This document shows positions 37,217 through 46,896 of a stretch of DNA of 64,000 bases, one piece after another. The notes beneath the pieces are model-generated. The model was given only the letters and a program-made list of their open reading frames with translations. It did no database searches and was not told the DNA's origin. Both the position numbers and the translations under genes were made by a program. The first letter of the stretch is position 1. Each line of letters starts with the position of its first letter. The DNA comes from Sapientia aquatica (GTDB taxonomy: Bacteria; Pseudomonadota; Gammaproteobacteria; Burkholderiales; Burkholderiaceae_D), in assembly GCF_004358105.1 (NCBI RefSeq), contig NZ_SMYL01000001.1, positions 744,001 through 808,000 of the forward strand, written 5' to 3'.

Positions 37217-39244
37217 TTATGCTGGATCGTCGCCCGATTTTAAGCTGCGGAAAAATTCTTCCACCACAGCTAATTCGCGGGTGCGACTAAACGGCGGCAT
37301 ACTTTGCCATACGCGCGCGCCGTAGGGCTTGGACAAGATACGAGGATCGCATAGCATCAGCACGCCACGATCCGTTTCGTCGCGAATTAAACGCCCTGCT
37401 CCTTGTTTAAGGTTGATGATTGCCTCCGGCAATTGATGATGCACAAAACCGTTTTTGCCTTGCCGTTCCATCGCATTGATGCGCGCAGATAAAACGGGAT
37501 CATCGGGTGGCGCAAAAGGCAGCTTATCAATCACGACCAAGGAAAGCGCTTTTCCACGCACGTCGATCCCTTCCCAAAAGCTTTGACTGCCGACCAGGAT
37601 GCCGTTACCCGCTTGGCGGAATTTATCGAGTAGTTCAGTACGCCCGGATTCGCCTTGTACAAATAACGGGAAGTTTAAATTGCGCGCAGCGAATTCTTCC
37701 CGTAAGCGTTCTGCCGATTGTTTTACCGCTCGCAAGGTGGTGCAAAGTAAAAATGCTCGACCACCCGAAGCAATTAGTACCGGCAATGCAGCGTCGATTA
37801 CGGCATCGGTGTAATTCGGTGAGCGCGGCTCTGGCATGCCGGTTGGAATGTACAAAATTCCTTGTTTGGCATAATCAAACGGGCTGGGCCAGCTCATTGC
37901 CGTTTCTTCGCCTAAGCCCATTTGCGCGGTGTAATGCGAGAAGTCTTTTTTTACTGCTAGGGTTGCCGAGGTAAAAATCCACGCGCGCGAGTTGCCTTCG
38001 CGCTGTTTATTGAAAATCGGGGCAATCGAGAGCGGCGTGCGATGTAATTGCAGCGAGCTGGAATAGGCTTCGACCCACAACACGCATTCTTGCCCTGCTA
38101 GCTCGGACGCTTTGGGCGGCTCTTTGCCCCAGCTATCAAGTTGATCGGATAATTCCAACGCTCTGACGCGGCATAGCTCAATCGTTTCGGCGCGCTCCGC
38201 TTGCTTTTCTAGCGTCTCCAATAAAGTGCTTAAGTGTTCTTTTAGTGTTTCCAGAGCTGGGAAAAAATCGCTGGAAGGCGCAATTTGCGGTAGCGACAAT
38301 TTGACTTGCTCGGGCGGGAAGCACAGCCGTAAATCACGCGCTGCTTTTTCAACCGGCATCACAATCTTGGCCCATTCGGCGCCATCGCGCGCGTGGGAAA
38401 GTCCTTCCGCCAAGACATCGCGGCACAATTCCAAGATTTGCGAAGTAGATATGGTTTCGCCAAAGAATAACGTCGCTGTATCCGGCAATTGATGCGCTTC
38501 GTCAAAAATAACAGTGTTAGCAGAAGGCAATAATTCGGCAATTCCAGTATCTTTTAAGGCCACATCGGCGAAAAATAAATGGTGGTTCACCACCACCACA
38601 TCGGCTTTTTGCGCTTCTTTGCGTGCCTTCATCACAAAGCAATCTTGGTAATACTGGCATTCCGAGCCCAAGCAGTTTTCTTTGGTGGATGTGACCAAAT
38701 TCCAGATTAACGCAGTTTCTGGCACTTGCGATAATTCGGCTTTGTCGCCGCTGGTCGTTGTTTTGATAAAGCGAGAAATATCGCGCAAATAACCCACGTC
38801 TTCGCGCGATGTCAGTCGTCCGTTTTGTTGCGTGCGTTCTAAGTGAAAATGGCACAGGTAATTGGCGCGTCCTTTCAGCAAAGCCACCGAAACCGGCGCA
38901 CCGAGGGCCAAACGAATCGCTGGAATATCACGCAAAAATAGTTGATCTTGTAAGTTTTTTGTTCCGGTAGAGACAATCACTTTCCCGCCCCACAGCAACG
39001 CGGGCGCTAAGTAGGCGAACGTTTTTCCGGTTCCGGTGCCAGCCTCGGCAATCAGCGTGGTTTGCCCGACAATCGCTTGAGCAATCGCTTTAGCCATTTC
39101 AATTTGTGCGTGCCGCGGTCGATAACTGCTAACAGCCGAGCCTAATTGACCGTTTGGGCCAAACAGCCTTTCAATATCGGCATCGTGAATGTGGAGTTCG
39201 GGGTTGGCTAACTGCGGCAGGTTGGAATGCGATGTTTCGGTCAA
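37217..39244 (-). CDS. DinG/YoaA-family ATP-dependent DNA helicase
   Basis: A 675-residue XPD-like superfamily 2 helicase. Motif I is AEAGTGTGKTFAYLAPALL (about 64-82). Four iron-sulfur cysteines lie in NYLC, KENC, GSEC and QDC, motif II is DEAH in VIFDEAHQLPD, and the later motifs are SATLA, GSQSFWEGIDVRG and QGAGRLIRDETDRG. Such helicases unwind DNA or R-loops 5' to 3' in repair. The length and lack of an exonuclease domain fit YoaA/DinG of proteobacteria. It stands at the head of a minus-strand run with the fatty-acid genes, but the palindrome between suggests separate control. Confidence 0.93.
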   Translation of the reverse strand: MTETSHSNLPQLANPELHIHDADIERLFGPNGQLGSAVSSYRPRHAQIEMAKAIAQAIVGQTTLIAEAGTGTGKTFAYLAPALLWGGKVIVSTGTKNLQDQLFLRDIPAIRLALGAPVSVALLKGRANYLCHFHLERTQQNGRLTSREDVGYLRDISRFIKTTTSGDKAELSQVPETALIWNLVTSTKENCLGSECQYYQDCFVMKARKEAQKADVVVVNHHLFFADVALKDTGIAELLPSANTVIFDEAHQLPDTATLFFGETISTSQILELCRDVLAEGLSHARDGAEWAKIVMPVEKAARDLRLCFPPEQVKLSLPQIAPSSDFFPALETLKEHLSTLLETLEKQAERAETIELCRVRALELSDQLDSWGKEPPKASELAGQECVLWVEAYSSSLQLHRTPLSIAPIFNKQREGNSRAWIFTSATLAVKKDFSHYTAQMGLGEETAMSWPSPFDYAKQGILYIPTGMPEPRSPNYTDAVIDAALPVLIASGGRAFLLCTTLRAVKQSAERLREEFAARNLNFPLFVQGESGRTELLDKFRQAGNGILVGSQSFWEGIDVRGKALSLVVIDKLPFAPPDDPVLSARINAMERQGKNGFVHHQLPEAIINLKQGAGRLIRDETDRGVLMLCDPRILSKPYGARVWQSMPPFSRTRELAVVEEFFRSLKSGDDPA

Positions 39245-39336
39245 AATCAGCTTTGGGGAAAATGGGTTGAGGGAAGAATAGTTAAACAGTCAGTGTGGGG
39301 TGAATTTGTGTTGGTTTTAGCTGGTTGTGCGGTGTG

Positions 39337-39537
39337 TTAAGCGGGAACGTCCGGAATTAGCTGCATCTGTAACAATTTTATGTGATCTTTTAACTGTAGC
39401 TTACGTTTTTTTAGTCGCTGTAACTGTAATTCGTCGGTATGCCCCGCTAAAATCAAGCTCTCAATGACGATATCTAAGTCTCGATGTTCAACCTTGAGCA
39501 AGGTAATGCGGTTTTGTATCTCGGAGTGATCGTTCAT
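39337..39537 (-). CDS. YdcH-family (DUF465) protein
   Basis: A 66-residue, charged, helical protein with the DUF465 pattern: an N-terminal helix with LKVEHRDLDIVIESL, and the C-terminal LQRLKKRKLQLKDHIKLLQ that ends in a heptad-like helix. YdcH proteins are small, widespread and of unknown function, predicted to form a helical hairpin. The gene stands alone, 93 bases upstream of the helicase gene on the same strand. Confidence 0.88.
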   Translation of the reverse strand: MNDHSEIQNRITLLKVEHRDLDIVIESLILAGHTDELQLQRLKKRKLQLKDHIKLLQMQLIPDVPA

Positions 39538-39636
39538 GGATTTCTTTGAAGAAAGTTAATGTTATGTCTGCGATTACATGTGATAATTTATTCTTAAATA
39601 GTAATTCAGTCCATCAGTTTAATCTAAGCAAGAGTT

Positions 39637-40437
39637 ATGAGCCAATATAAGATCGAAGCAGGAACTGGCCAGCACATCGGTGATCGCAACGAACAACAAG
39701 ATCGCGCTGGCCTTTTTGCCGCACCCAAAGCACCTGGATTCATGATGGCGGTGGTCGCCGATGGCATGGGTGGTAAAAGCGGTGGCGCCTTAGCAGCAGA
39801 ACAAGTCGTCCGTACTGCAAAGCAATTATTTGAGGAATTTGGCCCAGAAGACGACGTCGCTAAATGCATAGAAAGCATCATCCGCGAATCGCACACGATT
39901 ATTCAATTGTCGGGTATTTCCGCCGAAAAAGAGCCCCACAGCACGATTGTCATATTAATCATTACTCCCAATAACCGCGCAGTTTGGGCGCATGTTGGTG
40001 ATTCTCGCTTATACCGTTTCTCTGGCCCGAACTTGATCGAACGTACGATTGATCATTCCTATGTCGAAAAGCTGGTATCAGAAAACAAAATTACCGCCGA
40101 AGAAGCCAAAACTCATACCTTGTCCAATATTTTGGTGAATGTATTGGGTTCGAGCACGACAGAGCCGTTTATTACATTTAGCGAATACGACGATCTGAAA
40201 CCGACTGATTCGTTTTTATTGTGCTCAGATGGCTTGTGGCATTACTTTACGGATCGTGAACTTGGCGCAGTCGTGGCCGCCAATACTCCCCGCGTTGCTG
40301 CAGAAATGTTGATCAATAAAGCTCGAGAAAGAGCGCGCTCGCGCGGCGATAATTGCACGCTTGCTTTGGTGAAGTTGGTCAAACCGCCGAAGGTAGAGAA
40401 GAACTACAAAGTCGAAAAAATGCGCCGTGCGATTTAA
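39637..40437 (+). CDS. PP2C-family serine/threonine protein phosphatase
   Basis: A 266-residue metal-dependent phosphatase of the bacterial PP2C (Stp) type. Metal-binding aspartates are Asp22 (NEQQDRAGLF) and Asp42 (VVADGMGGKSGG), with later ones in LLCSDGLWHYFTDREL and RGDNCTLALVKL. Segment VWAHVGDSRLYRF is typical. Such enzymes oppose Ser/Thr kinases, but no Hanks-type kinase gene is in the window. It is convergent with the second FimV-like gene with only five bases between their ends and no terminator visible. Confidence 0.93.
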   Translation: MSQYKIEAGTGQHIGDRNEQQDRAGLFAAPKAPGFMMAVVADGMGGKSGGALAAEQVVRTAKQLFEEFGPEDDVAKCIESIIRESHTIIQLSGISAEKEPHSTIVILIITPNNRAVWAHVGDSRLYRFSGPNLIERTIDHSYVEKLVSENKITAEEAKTHTLSNILVNVLGSSTTEPFITFSEYDDLKPTDSFLLCSDGLWHYFTDRELGAVVAANTPRVAAEMLINKARERARSRGDNCTLALVKLVKPPKVEKNYKVEKMRRAI

Positions 40438-40442
40438 GCGCT

Positions 40443-42449
40443 TTATTTGTCGTCTTCTTTTTTCTCAATCTTAAAATCCAATAAGTCGAAATTCAGCGAA
40501 TTAGGATATTCGTTGAATTCGCTTGTCTCGTTTTGCTTCACATCCAAATCTGGCAATGTTTGAATCGGTTCAACATTGAAGCTGGGCGCGTCCGATGCAA
40601 TGGCAGCTGCCGGCGCAGCGGAAGCGCTAGGTGTTACGGGGAACAGCTTTTTAGTCCGTTGAATCTCGTTGCAGATTGAAATCAAAAATAAAATGTCGCG
40701 ATAAACCGGTAAATCAAAGCCATTTCGTGCGCCTTCGCGGTCGTCCACTAATAAAGATTCCAAAAACGGCAGGATGTCGCTGCTATCCCACAGAGCGCAA
40801 CATTTTGCCGCCAAATGCGGAAAGTCATCTAAGTGACGTAAGCCCTTAGGATCAATCTCTTCATTAAATTCAGGAATACTGGCGTTAAATTTACGTTTGA
40901 AGCGGCGTCGCAACTCGGTGTACTTTTGCTCATCTTTGACTAAGCGATACAAGTCGAGCAAATACAACCAAGTAATGGGCATCGAAGGATCGTCATCTAA
41001 ACCTTGCTGCTCTAAAATCTCGATGGCACGTTGCGGGTCATTGACCGACATCCAGAATTCGGCTTCTTGGGTAATATCCGAAATCTCTTCAATCTGAATT
41101 GAGTTGCCGCGTGCTGTGAAAAAATTAAATGTGCTGCTATTGGTATCTTCCAATGCCGGCAATCCCATGCGTTTGTACTTGGGATTGGGTTCGGTGTTGG
41201 ACACGGGATATTCAATTGAATCGTTTTTCGGATTGATTTCAGCAACTTTAGGTTGAGCCGGGTGCTCGATGATAGACACTGGATCAAGGTTGCCCTGCTC
41301 TGCGCTGGACTGCAATGAGTCAACGATTTCCTTCACGTTTTTCTTTTGATCGGTAGTTGGGTCCCACCAAGCTTGTTGCTTTTCTTGGCGCGAACGGCGC
41401 ACGGCCATCCAAATTGCGCCAACTAATCCGGCGAGTAAAGTCACTGCCAGTAGGATCAGTCCGATAACCAGCGGCGGTGTTTTTTCTTCTTGTTGCGCTT
41501 TTAACTTGCTTTGCTGTTTCAACTGTTCCACTTCGGCTTCCAGCTTTTTAATTTTCGCCTGATCGTTTTTGGTGGAAATTTGTGACGCAGCGTCTGGGTC
41601 TTCTCCGCGCAACAAAGCGGCAAAGCGCGCTTGCGCAAGTTTGTTTTCTTGAATCCGCACTTGGTCCGCTGGCGCGGTCGATTGCTCGGTCATCGTTTGC
41701 GACATTTTGAGATCGTATTCGCTCGTCGCTTCTTGATTGCTAATTTTTAATACGTTCTTGAGCTTTGGCGCTGAGTCGTCACGCTTGTGCTTCTTTTTCG
41801 GCACATCCAGATTGAGCGAGGGACTCATCGCTTTGTTCGTCACCGGAACTGCAGTAACATCCGCGGGCGCCGCGCTACTGCCGTCGGCACGATCGTGTTT
41901 GCGTTTACTACGCGTCGGCTTGTTGTTGGGGGCTAAGTCCGACGTTTTGGCCCCAGCGACAGCGCTCGTTTCAGCCGGTTGTGTTGACTCAACCACGGGA
42001 AGCTCGGTCGTTGCTACCGCAGGAATCGCTGACTTGGTGGCAGCAATATAGGAAGGCGATTCGGGATAATCGAGCAGCAAGGAATACTCGCGTTGTATCA
42101 ACGTGCCGCAGACAACGGAGACCGACAATTTAATCGCCGGTTCTGAGATGGCGACTTTGGTGCTCAGATTAAGGTAAACGGTTTTTGACGATTGCGCCGA
42201 ATAGCCAAACTCGATGTGCGGCACAGCAATTAAATCGCCGTTTAAGGTTTCAATCTTAGTTTTGAAACAGCTCGGCACTAATACATCTTCTGTTGCGCCA
42301 TTCACTGGTATTTGAACGCGTAACATTTGCCCTATGCCAGAGCGAACCGACACATCGCCCACGCCAATTGCGTAAGCCGACGGGTTGCATACTGTCAAAC
42401 ATGCAAAGGCAATGACGTTCAGTGAAAAATGGCGATCAAAATGACGAAT
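40443..42449 (-). CDS. FimV-like inner-membrane protein, second copy, with a probable ATT start
   Basis: A second FimV-type protein: FimV N-terminal-like domain (GVGDVSVRSGIGQMLRVQIP, about 27-150), a low-complexity Lys/Pro/Ser linker, a coiled coil (KIKKLEAEVEQLKQQSKLKA), a membrane helix at about 325-347, and TPR-like cytoplasmic repeats (FWMSVNDPQRAIEILEQQG and onward). No LysM motif is visible, unlike the copy at 10 kb. The nearest conventional start is a TTG at 42398, which cuts a signal peptide in half. ATT at 42449 has GGAG six bases upstream and yields a complete signal peptide (charged RHFDRHF, hydrophobic LNVIAFACLTVC, cleavage SAYA-IG). No ATG, GTG or TTG lies between. Confidence 0.85.
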   Translation of the reverse strand: MRHFDRHFSLNVIAFACLTVCNPSAYAIGVGDVSVRSGIGQMLRVQIPVNGATEDVLVPSCFKTKIETLNGDLIAVPHIEFGYSAQSSKTVYLNLSTKVAISEPAIKLSVSVVCGTLIQREYSLLLDYPESPSYIAATKSAIPAVATTELPVVESTQPAETSAVAGAKTSDLAPNNKPTRSKRKHDRADGSSAAPADVTAVPVTNKAMSPSLNLDVPKKKHKRDDSAPKLKNVLKISNQEATSEYDLKMSQTMTEQSTAPADQVRIQENKLAQARFAALLRGEDPDAASQISTKNDQAKIKKLEAEVEQLKQQSKLKAQQEEKTPPLVIGLILLAVTLLAGLVGAIWMAVRRSRQEKQQAWWDPTTDQKKNVKEIVDSLQSSAEQGNLDPVSIIEHPAQPKVAEINPKNDSIEYPVSNTEPNPKYKRMGLPALEDTNSSTFNFFTARGNSIQIEEISDITQEAEFWMSVNDPQRAIEILEQQGLDDDPSMPITWLYLLDLYRLVKDEQKYTELRRRFKRKFNASIPEFNEEIDPKGLRHLDDFPHLAAKCCALWDSSDILPFLESLLVDDREGARNGFDLPVYRDILFLISICNEIQRTKKLFPVTPSASAAPAAAIASDAPSFNVEPIQTLPDLDVKQNETSEFNEYPNSLNFDLLDFKIEKKEDDK

Positions 42450-42455
42450 AATAGG

Positions 42456-42461
42456 CTCCTG
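42456..42461 (-). promoter_or_regulatory. ribosome binding site for the ATT start
   Basis: CAGGAG on the minus strand. GGAG is six bases from the ATT at 42449, the optimal distance, and 57 bases from the TTG at 42398, far too distant. This decides in favour of ATT. Confidence 0.6.
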
Positions 42462-42788
42462 CTGATACGGATTTATTTAAATAAATTGAAGTTAATTGTT
42501 AGTATTTTTATGACCTAACCAAATTATCTAAACAATACTGGTATTGCTCTAAGTTCAATTGCAGCGCAAAGTTAGCTGGCTAAATCGGTTCCGCCACACT
42601 AAGTGGTCAGCGCTTAAGTCGATGCTAACACCGGCAGCATTAGGTATTAGTGGAAATTAACACTATTAATTGCCATCTGTTAACTATTTAAGATAATACA
42701 AACAGGGAGATTTAAAAGAAACTTTGCAAAAAAGTGAATTACTTTCCCGAAAACAGTCAGTTTTATTGCGCCGCCAAAAATGTTTCCT
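42462..42788. other. intergenic region upstream of the second fimV-like gene
   Basis: About 330 AT-rich bases with no gene. A weak minus-strand promoter can be drawn: TTGTTT (42535-42530), 17-base spacer, CATAAA (42512-42507). A perfect 16-base palindrome ATTTATTTAAATAAAT (42471-42486) lies between it and the ribosome site. Nothing else is recognisable. Confidence 0.4.
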
Positions 42789-42815
42789 ATTGGTATTATT
42801 TTTCTAATAACCAAT
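42789..42815 (-). terminator. hairpin after trmJ
   Basis: On the minus strand ATTGGTTATTA / TAATACCAAT pair with one bulged base around a GAAAAA loop, 19 bases beyond the trmJ stop. The T-run after it is interrupted. Plausible weak terminator. Confidence 0.45.
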
Positions 42816-42833
42816 ATTATTTACTTCAGGAAC

Positions 42834-43607
42834 TTATTTGTCCAACATTTTCTTGGCAATTCCACGCAAAATGTTAATTTCTTCAATTTCTAGTTGGGTT
42901 CTAGCAAATAAACGTTTAAGTCGGGGCATCAGTTTTTTGGGACTGGCCGGATCGATAAATTTAATTGCAATCAAGCCCTGCTCTAAATGTTCAAACATGG
43001 CGTCAATATCAACCAGCGACGCAACTTCTCCCTTAAAGCCCACGTTATTCACATTAGTATTGCCCAATTGCGCGGTGACGCGGCATTCGTAAGCTAAAAC
43101 TTGTACGGCTTGTGCAAGATTGAGCGACGAATACTGTGGATTGGCGGGAATGTTGATGAGATAGTTGCATTTTTCGACGATCTCATTGGGCAGGCCAAAT
43201 CGTTCGTTGCCCAAAATCAATGCGGCGTTGATGTTTGCGGCAGAGTTGATGTTTTCCGCAAACTGACGCGGATCTAAAACTGGCGGCGAAAACTCCCGCA
43301 GCCTCGCGCTAACCGCCGCCGCCAGATCGCACGAAACCAAGGCTTCTTGAATGGTGGAGACAATAACGGCCTGCTCTAATACGTCGGTCGCGCCGCTGGC
43401 CATGGCAATTGCTTCGGGGTGGGACAACACATCGGGCAAGCGTGGATTAACTAAGTAAAGCTGTGAAAATCCCATTGTTTTCATCGCGCGCGCGACCGAA
43501 CCGACGTTGCCCGGGTGGCTGGTTTCAACTAAAACAAACCGCAAACGATCAAAAAGTGTTGGATGAGCAGGATTGGGTGGGGAGGCGCAGGAACTTGTCG
43601 GGGGCAT
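42834..43607 (-). CDS. trmJ: tRNA (cytidine/uridine-2'-O-)-methyltransferase TrmJ
   Basis: A 257-residue SPOUT (TrmH-family group 1) methyltransferase, which 2'-O-methylates position 32 of the anticodon loop in several tRNAs. The N-terminus after about 22 residues reads RFVLVETSHPGNVGSVARAMKT, the family hallmark. The knotted SAM site includes AALILGNERFGLPNE and the C-terminal SLNLAQAVQVLAYE. The first about 20 residues (Ser/Pro-rich) look like an extension, but no other good start is seen. It is divergent from suhB with 225 bases between, a common betaproteobacterial arrangement. Confidence 0.92.
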   Translation of the reverse strand: MPPTSSCASPPNPAHPTLFDRLRFVLVETSHPGNVGSVARAMKTMGFSQLYLVNPRLPDVLSHPEAIAMASGATDVLEQAVIVSTIQEALVSCDLAAAVSARLREFSPPVLDPRQFAENINSAANINAALILGNERFGLPNEIVEKCNYLINIPANPQYSSLNLAQAVQVLAYECRVTAQLGNTNVNNVGFKGEVASLVDIDAMFEHLEQGLIAIKFIDPASPKKLMPRLKRLFARTQLEIEEINILRGIAKKMLDK

Positions 43608-43832
43608 GTATTTAAGATCAGCTAAATTGAGATGTGGGGGTATTTCAGGTAGAATGCGCGAACTATTGCGTTTTGACTAGTTTTCCATATTATTTCCACT
43701 TAATTGGCAATTCAGAATTCAAAACACATTGCTCTTTAATTTTATGCGCTGGCTACTACTATACAAGAGTAGATAAATTACTCGAATATTGCCTAATGGC
43801 AAGCGTGTGAACGACATTTTAACGGAAATACT

Positions 43833-44624
43833 ATGCATCCTATGCTAAATACGGCGATTAAAGCCGCGCGCCGTGGCGCGACCATCATCAATCGTGCATC
43901 CTTCGACTTAGATCGAATCGATATCACTGAAAAACAGCACAACGATTATGTCTCCGATGTAGATAAATCGGCGGAAGCTGCCATTATTGAAGTGCTCAGC
44001 AGCGCCTATCCAAGCCACGCGTTTTTAGCAGAAGAATCGGGTGAATCGGCTAATTTGAATCCGAATAGCGAATTCGTCTGGATTATTGATCCGTTAGATG
44101 GCACCACCAATTTCTTGCATGGATTTCCGCAATACTGCGTTTCCATCGCTCTGCAACAAGCTGGCGTAATTACCCAAGCTGTTATTTTTGATCCTACTCG
44201 CAATGAACTCTTTGCCGCCACCAAAGGCGCTGGCGCGTTTTTAAACGACAAACGTATCCGCGTGACCAAGCGCGACAAATTAGCTGATTCATTAATTGGT
44301 ACTGGCTTCCCGTTCCGTAACGCAACCGATATCGACAACTACATCCCTATGTTTAAAGCCATGTCGGGCAAATGCCAAGGCTTGCGTCGTCCTGGTTCGG
44401 CGGCGCTTGACTTAGCTTATGTTGGGATGGGGCGTTTGGATGGTTTCTTTGAAAAAGGCTTAAAGCCTTGGGATATTGCAGCGGGCTCCTTAATCGTGAC
44501 CGAATCTGGCGGAATTACCGGTACTTTTAGCGGCGAATCGGATTACCTATTTAAGGGCGACGTGATTTCTGCTAATCCAAAAGTATTTGCTCAAATGGTC
44601 AATATTCTCAAACCGTTCGCATAA
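43833..44624 (+). CDS. suhB: inositol-1-monophosphatase family protein SuhB
   Basis: A 263-residue Mg2+-dependent phosphatase. Metal ligands are Glu67/Glu68 (AFLAEESG) and the motif DPLDGTT at about 86-92 ([17 protein letters not shown]); the second signature is [16 protein letters not shown] near 211. In proteobacteria SuhB also acts as an RNA-polymerase-associated factor in rRNA antitermination, so the phosphatase reaction may not be its main role. It is divergent from trmJ, as is common. A terminator-like hairpin follows. Confidence 0.95.
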   Translation: MHPMLNTAIKAARRGATIINRASFDLDRIDITEKQHNDYVSDVDKSAEAAIIEVLSSAYPSHAFLAEESGESANLNPNSEFVWIIDPLDGTTNFLHGFPQYCVSIALQQAGVITQAVIFDPTRNELFAATKGAGAFLNDKRIRVTKRDKLADSLIGTGFPFRNATDIDNYIPMFKAMSGKCQGLRRPGSAALDLAYVGMGRLDGFFEKGLKPWDIAAGSLIVTESGGITGTFSGESDYLFKGDVISANPKVFAQMVNILKPFA

Positions 44625-44637
44625 ATTTTCTTCTGCT

Positions 44638-44666
44638 GGCGACTGCCCTTAGGCGGTCGCCTTCTC
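44638..44666 (+). terminator. hairpin after suhB
   Basis: GGCGACTGCC / GGCGGTCGCC form a ten-base stem (one T-G pair) with loop CTTA, then TTCTCTATT, 13 bases after the suhB stop. Confidence 0.65.
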
Positions 44667-44809
44667 TATTCCGACTCAATGATTGTTTGTGATTGTTAGT
44701 CGATCCTTTTCAACCTATTCTTAATCCTGTTTTTGATCTAAGAACCCGTTGAACAAACCGTTTCAACTCAATTCATCACTTTGTTGCAGCATCACTTATT
44801 ACCCACTCA

Positions 44810-46177
44810 ATGACCACATTTTTAGAACTCGGTTTAGCCCCAGAAATTCTTCGCGCCGTCAGCGAAAAAGGCTATACCACGCCAACACCTATCCAATTGC
44901 AAGCCATTCCAGCAGTATTGACTGGGCAAGACTTGTTGGCTGGTGCCCAAACTGGCACAGGTAAAACGGCAGGCTTCACCCTGCCCTTGTTACAGCGTTT
45001 GCTCACCCTGAGTAAGCCAGCGGGAGCGGCAGCGACCAACCGCCGCGCCATTCGCGCTTTGATCTTAACCCCGACGCGTGAATTAGCCGCTCAGGTCGAA
45101 GAAAGCGTGCGGACTTACGGCAAGTATTTGCCTCTGACTTCCGGCGTGATCTTCGGCGGCGTTGGAATTAATCCGCAAATCAAATTACTCAAAAGCGGTG
45201 TCGATACACTGGTTGCCACCCCGGGTCGCCTGCTCGATCACATTGGTCAGGGCACCATCGATTTAAGCCAAATCAAAATTTTGGTGCTCGATGAAGCCGA
45301 TCGTATGTTGGATATGGGCTTTATTCGCGACATCCGCAAAATCTTAGAATTGCTTCCGAAGCAACGCCAAAACTTGCTTTTCTCAGCAACATTTTCTAAT
45401 GAAATCAAAGAATTAGCCGATAAACTTCTTAATTCACCTGCAATGATAGAAGTGGCGCGCCGCAACTCTACGGTGGAAGTTATCTCGCAAAAACTGCATC
45501 CAGTGAACCGCGACGGCAAACACACTTTATTGGCGCATCTAATTAAAACGCTGAAATGGTCGCAAGTTTTGGTCTTCACCCGCACCAAACATGGTGCCAA
45601 TAAATTGGTTGAGCAATTGGGCAAAGTCGATATCACCAGCATGGCAATTCACGGCAATAAAAGCCAATCGGCACGCACCAAAGCCCTAGCAGAATTCAAA
45701 GACGGTAGCTTGCAAGTCTTGGTCGCAACCGACATCGCGGCACGCGGAATCGATATTGACCAATTGCCGCACGTGGTCAACTATGACCTGCCGAATGTGC
45801 CGGAAGATTACGTGCATCGCATTGGCCGCACTGGTCGTGCTGGTGCTGGTGGTGAGGCGGTTTCTTTGGTCTGCGTCGATGAATTAAAATTGTTGGCGGA
45901 CATTGAGAAATTCATTAAGCGTAAGATCGTCAGCGAAGTAGTTCCCGGATTTGAACCAGATTTAAACGCCAAACCGCAGCCAATTCAATTACGCAGCCAT
46001 CCAGAACAGCGTCCTAATTCTGGCCAACGCCGCGCCCCTGCCAAAGCGGGTGCAGCCAATTCCGGCGCAAGAAAACCCAATGTCGCGCCGGCCACTGGTT
46101 CAGGTTCGCGCCCGGGTAGTAAAGCACCCAATGCGACAGCCCGACGAAGCAGTAGCGGCAGTCGTGGGCGTGGATGA
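44810..46177 (+). CDS. DEAD-box RNA helicase (RhlE-like)
   Basis: A 455-residue DEAD-box helicase that remodels RNA, usually in ribosome assembly or RNA decay. Motifs appear in order: Q motif ([12 protein letters not shown]), Walker A AQTGTGKT (46-53), [12 protein letters not shown] at 161-164, SAT near 193, [18 protein letters not shown], and [10 protein letters not shown]. The C-terminal tail (about 385-455) is basic and low complexity, rich in Arg, Ser, Gly and Pro ([20 protein letters not shown]), as in RhlE proteins. The 184-base upstream gap has no clear promoter. A strong terminator follows. Confidence 0.95.
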   Translation: MTTFLELGLAPEILRAVSEKGYTTPTPIQLQAIPAVLTGQDLLAGAQTGTGKTAGFTLPLLQRLLTLSKPAGAAATNRRAIRALILTPTRELAAQVEESVRTYGKYLPLTSGVIFGGVGINPQIKLLKSGVDTLVATPGRLLDHIGQGTIDLSQIKILVLDEADRMLDMGFIRDIRKILELLPKQRQNLLFSATFSNEIKELADKLLNSPAMIEVARRNSTVEVISQKLHPVNRDGKHTLLAHLIKTLKWSQVLVFTRTKHGANKLVEQLGKVDITSMAIHGNKSQSARTKALAEFKDGSLQVLVATDIAARGIDIDQLPHVVNYDLPNVPEDYVHRIGRTGRAGAGGEAVSLVCVDELKLLADIEKFIKRKIVSEVVPGFEPDLNAKPQPIQLRSHPEQRPNSGQRRAPAKAGAANSGARKPNVAPATGSGSRPGSKAPNATARRSSSGSRGRG

Positions 46178-46227
46178 TTATCTAATGTAGTAGATTAGAA
46201 TAAGTTTCTATCCTATTGAATTTAAAT

Positions 46228-46256
46228 AAAAAAAGCCGATTGATTCGGCTTTTTTA
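46228..46256 (+). terminator. intrinsic terminator after the RhlE-like gene
   Basis: AAAAGCCGA / TCGGCTTTT around TTGAT with further A and T runs on both sides. Perfect stem, able to act in both directions. Confidence 0.92.
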
Positions 46257-46336
46257 TTTTTCGTGGGACATTAATTTGCTAGACTGCCGATGCCCAGTAG
46301 TTGCGGCCATGAACCAAGTTAAGGAAACCTGAAAAT

Positions 46337-46891
46337 ATGAAAACGTGGATTGCTTTGCTCAAAGGTGTCAACGTGGGCGGCAATAATAAGCTGCCGATGG
46401 CGCAATTAAGGTTGCTGTTGGAATCGAACGGTTTCCATGAGGTACGAACCTATATTCAAAGCGGAAACGTCATTTTTCGTCATCAGCAATCCGATCGCGT
46501 CAACTTGGCGCAATCTATTAGTGAGATTATCGCGGCGCATTTTGGGTTTAAGCCTTCGGTGGTTTTGCTCACTAACGAAGAACTAGCTGCCGCGATTGAG
46601 CAGCAGCCATTTTCTGATTTATCGATTGAAAAAGACGCTAAGGTTTTGCACTTTTTCTTTTTTGATGCTGCGCCGACCAATGTCAACCAAGCTCGACTCG
46701 CTGCTTCATTACACCAATCGGAACGCTTGCTGGTGGTTGGCAGCGTTGCGTACTTTCATACCCCCAACGGCTTTGGCAAATCTAAGCTAGGCGCGAAAAT
46801 GGAATCGGTGTTTGGCGCTCCATGCACCGCCCGCAATTGGACGACTGTTGATGCAATCCTGAGATTGGTCGCTGGCGAATCAGCAAATTGA
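46337..46891 (+). CDS. DUF1697 family protein
   Basis: A 184-residue soluble protein with the DUF1697 N-terminal signature WIALLKGVNVGGNNKLPMAQ and the later EVRTYIQSGNVIF. The end shows the conserved LGAKMESVFGAPCTARNWTTVDAI. The family is widespread and has no established function. AAGGAAAC lies about nine bases before the ATG. It is convergent with the next gene, which ends five bases away on the other strand. Confidence 0.92.
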   Translation: MKTWIALLKGVNVGGNNKLPMAQLRLLLESNGFHEVRTYIQSGNVIFRHQQSDRVNLAQSISEIIAAHFGFKPSVVLLTNEELAAAIEQQPFSDLSIEKDAKVLHFFFFDAAPTNVNQARLAASLHQSERLLVVGSVAYFHTPNGFGKSKLGAKMESVFGAPCTARNWTTVDAILRLVAGESAN

Positions 46892-46896
46892 ATCCC

